Below, in pieces: positions 57,031 to 64,000 of a DNA stretch of 64,000 nt. Source of the stretch: Diabrotica undecimpunctata (taxonomy: Eukaryota > Arthropoda > Insecta > Coleoptera > Chrysomelidae); the NCBI RefSeq assembly GCF_040954645.1, contig NC_092804.1, positions 144,655,108-144,719,107 on the forward strand. The letters run 5' to 3'. Position 1 is the first letter of the stretch. Each line of letters starts with the position of its first letter. The notes under the pieces are model-generated. The model ran no database searches, was not told the origin of the DNA, and saw only the letters and a list, made by a program, of their open reading frames with translations. The translations under genes were made by a program, and so were the position numbers.

Positions 57031-57753
57031 TTATCGGAAACACAAGCTAACAAATAGTGTCAAATTTTGAAATTGGAAACAGACTACCAGAAAAAGGTGG
57101 AACAGTAGGCGGCGAAGTAGACTAACGTGAAGCTTCATGCTATATTTTCTTTATTTTTAAAATTTTAATATTTTTAAATTTGAATTAAGTAATTCTATGA
57201 TTTATTTATATATTTAAACAAATTATATTATATTAAACAATGTTTGCTCCTAACGCCACTTGCTAACGTATAAACAAAGCTACGCTGTATATTTCGTCTG
57301 CATTGTTGCCAAGCATACATTGTTTACATCTGACAGACCCGTTAAGGTCAGACTAAATATTAAACTATCAATAATAACGAAATAGTTCGTGTCGTGATGA
57401 TCCGTTCTGCATTTTACTATAGAGAAAAATTAATACAATGCTATTATAATAACTTCGCTACAAAAATAAACATTTCTAGAAAAGTCAACTGACAAGATCT
57501 GCGCTAGATGTTCTACCCCCTTTACATGCAGCTCAATTCCGCGGCAGTGGGCAGGGAATTGAGCAGGGACGTTGGCAGCTTAAGACAAGTATGTAAATAC
57601 GTCGCTCGCGCTCCCATTACTCATACCAGTGTCGCTGTGCAATGCCGCTCTCGTACGCTTCATTCGTTGGCGGTTTTTTTAACATACATGCTACTCGCTC
57701 TCTTGTCGGTGCACGGACTTATTTGTTTATTATTTGGTAAATTTTTTGTTAAC
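57031..57753. other. intergenic region with a GC-richer patch
   Basis: 57500-57720 is richer in GC (cgctcgcgctcccattactc, gtgcaatgccgctctcgtac) and could be the 5' end of the MADF-like remnant that follows. No known element was recognised. Confidence 0.35.
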
Positions 57754-57840
57754 TATGGTCGAGTGGAGCAATGACCAAGTGCTGAAGTTTTTAGAGCTAT
57801 ATGCTAGTGACAGATTGTTGTGGGATTCTTCACATAAAGA
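57754..57840 (+). pseudogene. MADF-domain start, remnant
   Basis: It reads [29 protein letters not shown] and then leaves the pattern. WSNDxxLxFLELYxxxxxLWDxxHK is a common MADF start, in genes as well as in Harbinger elements. No exon donor is seen at the right place, so a remnant is more likely than a host gene. Confidence 0.5.
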
Positions 57841-57991
57841 CCTCAAAAAAAGCACAATGTACCCGATGCGATTTGTCCATTAAATTTAAATGGTCCTTAA
57901 AAATGATATTAATTGCTTTACAAAATTCCGGCATAATCAGCGAAATTGCTGGAGATGATACAATAGTTAATATTATACTATACTTATATAT

Positions 57992-57997
<6 letters not shown>

Positions 57998-58046
<49 letters not shown>

Positions 58047-58083
58047 AATAACGACATTGTTTTGTTGACCATAGGAGACCACG

Positions 58084-58156
<73 letters not shown>
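57998..58156. repeat. two (TA)n tracts around a 42-bp companion sequence
   Basis: (TA)n at 57998-58044 and 58087-58156 enclose caaataacgacattgttttg, ttgaccataggagaccacgg. The first 33 bases recur after the short (TA)n at 43348-43366. Confidence 0.85.
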
Positions 58157-58157
<1 letters not shown>

Positions 58158-58399
58158 CTGTCAGACAATGTATTCTTTAAATTTGTGATAGAATAACTAA
58201 ACATTTAATTTCAATATAACAGCAGGGTGATTATTTTAACTGATAGTTTCATGTGACACATATTTTTATCTTGAGTGGCGACTATATTTATTTTACTATA
58301 AGCATAATATAATTTTAATTTCTAAATTTCTTTTTACAAAACAAAAAACAATTTTCTATTATTCTATTAAAAACTTATCATACTGGTGACTACTACCAC

Positions 58400-58430
58400 G
58401 GATAACCATAACATTATGTTATGGTTATCC
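58400..58430. repeat. perfect 31-bp palindrome
   Basis: ggataaccataacat, one central t, then atgttatggttatcc. It is a perfect hairpin or palindrome in otherwise unremarkable DNA. Confidence 0.95.
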
Positions 58431-58439
58431 ATGCTACTA

Positions 58440-59063
58440 CTAATAAAACAAGCAAAGAAATTAAAAGACGAATAAACCATACAAATAAGGCATACTATGA
58501 ACTTCAAGACAATTTTATTTAAGATAATTCCAAAGAATAACTGAAATTATTATAGTGTGGCGAAGATATAACTTTGAATTATACCAACTCGTTAATAAAC
58601 CAGATGTAACGTTCATTAAAACACAGCGACTTGGGCATATGAGATAGAGTGGGTATGTAATACAAATCCCTGACAACATGATTGCTAAAAAGCTAACCAC
58701 AGGAACACTCTAGGAAGAAGGAGCAGATAACTAATTATTGATGAAAAAATTGAAGGAAATCATGGTATAGGAAGAAAGAAGAAATCGTGGCTCAGGAATA
58801 TAAGAGACTGGATCCCCGCAATAGACAAGACTTTTCACTATTGGTAGCCAACCTCAATAGAGATAGTACATAGGAGGAGAGAGTCAAAATCTATTGCAAA
58901 GAAGAAAAACATTCGAATTAAAAACATAACTAAAAGTAACAGCATAGAGAAAGAATACCATAATATACAAAGAGTGGTAAGTTACGTTGCAGAGGAAGTA
59001 TTAGGAACAAAAATGAAAGAAAAATCAGACTAGTAAAGGAAAGGTTACCGTGTGAGATAATCT
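58440..59063 (+). mobile_element. decayed non-LTR C-terminal fragments
   Basis: Frames include FELYQLVNKPDVTFIKTQRL, GHMR and RNRGSGI, the usual C-terminal order after RT, with stops throughout. From 58870 a second decayed piece follows. They are too broken for family placement. Confidence 0.5.
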
Positions 59064-59379
59064 TAACAGAATATTGGGAAAAACCAAACCAAAAAAACTC
59101 ACAACTTTATATAAAAAGAGATATTATATTATACATAAAGTCTAGTGCAACCGGTTTTGATGTTTATCTGTTATACATCATCATCAGGCCATACAAATTT
59201 GAAACAAGCTGGAATAAAAACAAACAAATAGTTAGAAACATTATCTTGCCAAATATTATCAGTAGTTAAGTGCTTGCTAAAAATAGTAACAAAAAATGTG
59301 ATATGAGAAGACTAAAAATAAGAAAACAAAGGGGACAGTCGCACGGATTCTTTCAGAAAATCTAAGTAACATGAAGCAA

Positions 59380-61765
59380 ACATATGATCCAAAATAATCA
59401 CTCACAAAATATATGTGAAATCTCTAACAAGATCAGAGAAGAACATATAATAGAAAATCAAAGAATAACAAAAGAATGTACAAAAATATTCAGAGACAAA
59501 TAAGGACCGAAATACGAAAGGCCAAAGAAATTGGTCTAAAACACATTGTGAAGAGATAGAGTTCTTGGAGCAATAACATGATATATTTAATAGGCATAAA
59601 AAGCTAAAACAAGCAGCTGGTCTTCAAAAATTCAACACAGCTAGCAAACTGCAAGATCAACAAGGGAACATCATCACAGATAAAAATCAAGAAATATGCA
59701 TATGGGCCTAAATACATACAAGAACTCTTTGATGATAATAGGTCCGAACAACCTCCGTCCTACATAGGTATGTAATGACCACTTACCAATCACATCAGAT
59801 AAAGTGGAAAGCAATATCACAACTAAAAGATGGCAAAGCTCCTGGACCTGACAATGCATATACTTAACTCATAAAGCTATTTAACAGCGACCGGTACTTA
59901 ACGACTAACAAAAATATTCAATGACATATATTTAAACGGAGTAATACCAATATGCCTTAAAAGAAAAACGTTTAATCAGTGTGTTTTGCCAGTGTTAACT
60001 TACGGTGCGGAAACGTTGACCATGACAAGGAGAACAGTTCAAAAGATCCGTGTGTGTCAAAGGGCGATGGAGCGTGCTATGTTGGGCGTTTCACTACGAG
60101 ACAAGATCCTAAATCGCCAGCTACGACAAAGAACAGGAGTGGCTGATGCAGTAGAGAGAGTAGCAACACTGAAATGGAACTGGGCAGGTCACGTGGCTCG
60201 AATGACAGATAATAGATGGACAAAGCGGATACTGGAATGGAGACCAAGAGATGATGCCTACCGAAGCAGAGGTCGTCCACCAACACGTTGGACTGACGAT
60301 CTAAAACATTGTCATAGGAATTGGATGCAAGAGGCACAAGATCGAAATATATGGAAAATTATGAGGGAGATCTATGTCCAGCAGTGGATAAGCGAAGATT
60401 GAATAATGAATACCAAGATCACGGCTGAAGTGAACGTTTATTGATCTACCAAAGAAAACAAAATCCGTATCCTGCAATGATTTCCTGATCATAAGCTTAA
60501 TGAGCCACATTTTAAAGTTATTTCTAAAAATCAGACATCAAAGGATGTATAGACTATGCAAAGAAAAAAATCAGCCGTACACAACTTGGTTTTCGGAACG
60601 CAGTGGGTACGAGAGAGGCTCTCTTTAGCATACAAGTGCTATTTCAACGATGTAGAGATGTGAATTGTGATATTTATGCATGCTTCATTTATTACCATAA
60701 AGCATTTGATACAGTAAAACACGCCAAGCTGATGGAGATATTAACAAATATTTGAATAAACACCTGTGATCTAAAAATTATTAGCAATCTTTGCTGGAAA
60801 CAAACATCGTCTATACGTACAGAGGCAGGAGAATCCGATGATATCAATATCAAACGTGGGGTCTGACAGGGATGTATACTATCACCCTTGCTGTTTAACA
60901 TATACTCTGAGGAAATTTTTCAAGAAGCAGTAGAAGATGTTGAAGTCGGAGAAAACGGAGAATGTATCAATAACATCAGATACGCGGATGACACGGTGGT
61001 ATTCGCTGACAGTTATGAAGTCCTCTCTCCAAGAGTTAATGAATAGATTCACAGAAGTGAGTCAGAGATATGGACTTTCACTGAACATTAAGAAAACAAA
61101 ATTTATGATGATCTCTAAGAAGAAACAGCAAATTGAAAGAATCAGTGTGAATGGTCGACCAATAGAAAGAGTAAAAACATACACCTACCTTGGTACTAAC
61201 GTCAATGAAAATTGGGATCATTCCATAGAAATAAAATCTAGGATAGAAAAAGCAAGATCTGCATTTCAAAAAATGGCTAAGCTATTCAAATGCAGCGATT
61301 TATCAGTACCCATAAAAATTAGGTTATTACGATGTTATATCTTTCCTATATTGTTGTACGGAGTTAAGTCGTGGACTCTCACAGACGCTACCTCCAAAAA
61401 AATTGAGGCTTTCCAGATGTGGCTTTATCGTAGAATCCTTAAGATATCCTATATGGACCACATTACTAATCAGGGCGTTTTATTAAGAATACGAAAAGGA
61501 AAAGAGTTACAATAAAAACAGCCAAAATTGAATACCTTGGTCACATCATGAGGAACAGCAAAAGATATGGGTTGCTTCAATTAATTCTACGAGGAAAAGT
61601 AGAAGGAAAACGAGGACCAGATAGGCGAAGGATTGCCTGGCTGAAAAATCTACGTACGTGGTTCAACATAACAACCACACATTTTTCAGAGCCGCAGTTT
61701 GCAAATTACAGATTGCCATGATGGTCGCCAAAATCCGAAACAGATAGACACTACAAGAAGAAGAA
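59380..61765 (+). mobile_element. group A non-LTR retrotransposon, long but decayed, interrupted
   Basis: Before the RT it has AISQLKDGKAPGPDNAY and NDIYLNGVIP. After the nested insert it continues ..FIDLPKKTKS, NDFLIISLMSHILK, TQLGFRNAVGTREALFSIQV, YYHKAFDTVKHAKLM, QGCILSPLLFNIYSEEIF and the RT box NIRYADDTVVFADSYE. An open frame at 60937-61515 continues ..YTYLGTNVNENWDHSIEIKS, FPILLYGVKSWTLTD, IEAFQMWLYRRILKISYMDH, then after a shift IEYLGHIMRNSKRYGLLQLI and RRRIAWLKNLRTWFN. The tail is gaagaagaagaag at about 61756. Several stops. Confidence 0.82.
59951..60408 (+). mobile_element. 5'-truncated non-LTR C-terminus, group B, nested, with 8-bp TSD
   Basis: The open frame reads [74 protein letters not shown] and ends VQQWISED. 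The direct repeat aataccaa occurs at 59943-59950 and 60409-60416. Removing it rejoins the group A reading at ..NGVIP. Confidence 0.83.
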
Positions 61766-61973
61766 GAAGTACTTGCATGATAGTATTTAGCAAGAGAATG
61801 TTTCTATGTATTTTTTTGTTTTCATTCCCGCTTGTTTCAAATTTGGATGGCCTAATAATCATGTATAACAGATAAATAAGAAGGCCGGCTGCAGTAGACT
61901 TTATAAATAATATAACATCTTATTTTACCTAAGATTGTTTTTTTTTAGTTTGTTTTTTCTCAATATTCTGTTA

Positions 61974-62410
61974 AAAATCAGACGGTTCTTGGTGGTTTGA
62001 CGAGATAAAGAAATTAATAAAAGAAAAAAAACTTTTACAATAAATGACTGACAAAACATTCATAATCAATGATAAAATGTTAAATAGTAAACTTTTGGTA
62101 GTAATTGTTAAATAGTTTAAAAACTTAAAGTATAAGGTGCAGTGTTTTATTGCCTTGTTATTTTCAGTTCTGTATAATAGTTATATATACTCTTAAAATA
62201 TCTTTTCCTCTAAGCTATGGGAAAAAGTGAACGAAAAATTAGCTGAAGCTGTGCATAATTTAACCAAAATTTAAAAAGTCAGTATTCACTGTGTATTAAT
62301 GTCATATACGATAAGTTTAGATGTTTTAACACCATAGGGATTATGCATTTGTTTAGGTAAGATATATGAGTGTTTAAGTTACTTCAATATATTTGCCTAA
62401 GGTTGTAAAG
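61974..62410. other. intergenic, nothing recognised
   Basis: AT-rich, without open frame or repeat pair. Confidence 0.4.
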
Positions 62411-63397
62411 GGTGTTATTTTTAGAGGTATAGAACTTTGAAATGGAATAAAACAAACATGGTTTTTATCAATTGACATGAGATTGACGTTAGTCGAAAGA
62501 TAATCTTCTGGAATTATAATTTAAATATGATTTCTGGTATATGACCGTTATGTGTGGCTCTGACGTAGCCTAATATGAAAGTCCAATTTTCGTTCACTTT
62601 TTCCAATATTTGTCGCCGTATATCGGCAATAACGCCGGGAATGTTGCCTTCAAGTGGTCAATCGATTTATGCTTTATCGATTGATCGACGTAGAATAGCA
62701 CCTTCATATATCCGCACATAAAATAGTCTAGCAGTGTTAAATCGCACGATCTTGAAGGCCAATTAACAGTCCGAAATGTGAAACTATGCGATTACCAAAC
62801 GTTTTCTTCAATAAATCAATTGTGACAGGAGCAGTGTGACATGTTACGCCGTCTTATTGAAACCATAGCTCCTGCATATCATGGTTGTTCAATTGGGGAA
62901 TAAAAAAGGTAGTAATCATAGCTCTATAGCGGTCACCAATGACTAACGTTCTGGTCAGCATCGCTTTTGAAGAAGTACGGTCCAATGATTCCACCATACC
63001 ATAAAGCACACCAAGTCAGTTTTTCTGAATTTATTGGTTTCTCAACATACAAGTGAGAAATATCTTAACTCCAAATAGGGCAGTTTTGTTTGTTGACGTA
63101 GCCATTCAACCAAAAGTGAGCTTCATCGCTAAATTTGCTTATGAAAATCGAAATCAACGGCAATCTCGTTTTGGACCCACTCACCGAATCTACGAATCTA
63201 CGCCTTGCTTTGTGATGATGTATCTTCAATTCTTGCATGAGTTGGATATTGTAAATACGCAAAGCAAGATCTTTCTGCAAAATTTTCCATAAAGTCAATG
63301 GACACGTATCATGGCAGATAGACTGATTCGGGTCTTCAATGGCCAACAGTGAAAAAAGTGTTACCAACTTACATTTCTATACCTCTAAAAAAACGCC
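62411..63397 (-). mobile_element. mariner-like element, decayed, with ~25-bp inverted ends
   Basis: ttttagaggtatagaac at 62417 and its inverse tttctatacctctaaaa at 63373 mark the ends. On the minus strand are the N-terminal side (KILQKDLALRIYNIQLMQEL), FISKFSDEAHFWLNGYVNKQ with the first Asp, GGIIGPYFF, then CHTAPVT.., ..GLIVNWPSRSCDLTLLDYFM with the third, and KYWKK. The second Asp region is altered. Stops and shifts throughout. Confidence 0.78.
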
Positions 63398-64000
63398 ATT
63401 TATAAAAAAGCTGCAAGTCCTCTAAAAATTATTCTGCTAATTTTGTAGGTAAAATATATTATAAATAATATTTCCGAATATTTGGTGAAGGCAAAACAAC
63501 TTTGAGCAACTAATGACATTAAGTAAATAACTTAAAAAATAAAAAAAATTACAAATAATTTGAGCTTTGGTTTACGTTTATATAGCAGTAAATTTTTATA
63601 TTTTATATTTTTCAAAACAATATTAAATAAATTGTAAATTATTAATAAAGATAAATATGCTAGTAAACTGTATTGAGGCTTACCTCTATTCATAAATTCT
63701 AAACTAAAGAACAAGGAAACAAACACCATTTATATATTAGATAAAAAGTCAAGTGCGTCAAATGTTTTTTAGTACATTCAACATTAAGTCTATTGCGCAA
63801 ATATAACCACTTTCATCTTTCTCAGTTTTTGTATTTAAATCCTATACTTACAACTTCTCATGTCTTTGAAATGATTTTATCAGAATAAATCCAATAATAT
63901 CCACTTGAAAGATACTTAATCTTACTACTACTTAAATATTAAAATATTATAAGTAGGTATAATAAAAAAATTTAAAAAATAGACACCTCGTTTCAAAAAT
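63398..64000. other. intergenic, AT-rich, nothing recognised
   Basis: No recognisable coding sequence or repeat end to the window edge. Confidence 0.45.

Larger units (their letters stand above)
59064..61973. mobile_element. element with ~200-bp terminal inverted repeats carrying nested retrotransposons
   Basis: taacagaatattgggaaaaa.. at 59064 and its inverse ..tctcaatattctgtta ending at 61973 begin arms of about 200 bp (59064-59275 and 61773-61973). The arms share ataaagtctagtgcaaccgg, tatctgttatac, aaatttgaaacaagc and gaaacattatcttgc. The interior is nearly filled by group A and group B retrotransposons. No transposase was seen. Confidence 0.75.

Noticed and set aside
57801..58204. Overlapping frames on both strands rich in Ile-Tyr
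   Set aside because: They only reflect the two (TA)n tracts.

Overview
The window is AT-rich animal DNA of an insect kind. It has long TE-filled introns with GT..AG splice sites, many non-LTR retrotransposon and mariner/Tc1 fragments, and (TA)n tracts. The two host genes, a piRNA-pathway helicase and a cathepsin B, and the style of the repeats fit a large beetle-like genome. That placement is an inference; no single marker proves the order.

Host gene 1 (+ strand, 3087-33202) is the C-terminal half of a spindle-E / TDRD9 gene. Ten exons splice in frame into 721 codons plus a stop. They cover the post-helicase region, an extended Tudor domain and a terminal CCHH zinc-finger-like motif. The DEAH helicase core must lie to the left of the window. 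A decayed second copy of the terminal exon lies about 0.9 kb downstream.

Host gene 2 (- strand, 55658-35929) is a complete cathepsin B-like cysteine protease of 331 residues in four coding exons. Signal peptide, propeptide, catalytic Cys/His/Asn and occluding-loop His-His are all present. A splice acceptor just upstream of the ATG implies a further 5' non-coding exon. The two genes are tail to tail, with stop codons 2.7 kb apart.

Nearly everything else is mobile DNA. The DNA transposons include a mariner-type element with an intact 455-residue DD82E transposase (5.68-7.99 kb), a mariner-like element with ~317 bp inverted repeats (10.45-12.50 kb), a Tc1-like relic with ~215 bp inverted repeats (30.23-32.85 kb), several other transposase relics (4.8, 18.4, 25.2-26.3, 28.9, 47.3 and 62.4-63.4 kb), a decayed PIF/Harbinger element (51.77-52.55 kb), a small MITE at 24.1 kb, and three large foldback or long-TIR structures (38.9-39.9, 51.2-53.2 and 59.1-62.0 kb). 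Non-LTR retrotransposon copies belong to at least six sequence groups. They are mostly 5'-truncated with short repetitive 3' tails, and eight have target-site duplications that can be read directly. Many are nested inside older elements.

I found no tRNA genes, no CRISPR array, no bacterial features and no intact retrotransposon. The strongest points for follow-up are the intact DD82E transposase inside a piRNA-factor intron, the duplicated terminal spn-E exon, the TSD-flanked snap-back retrotransposon insert at 31 kb, the foldback elements, and a stem-GAAA motif that recurs at the ends of several unrelated-looking repeats.
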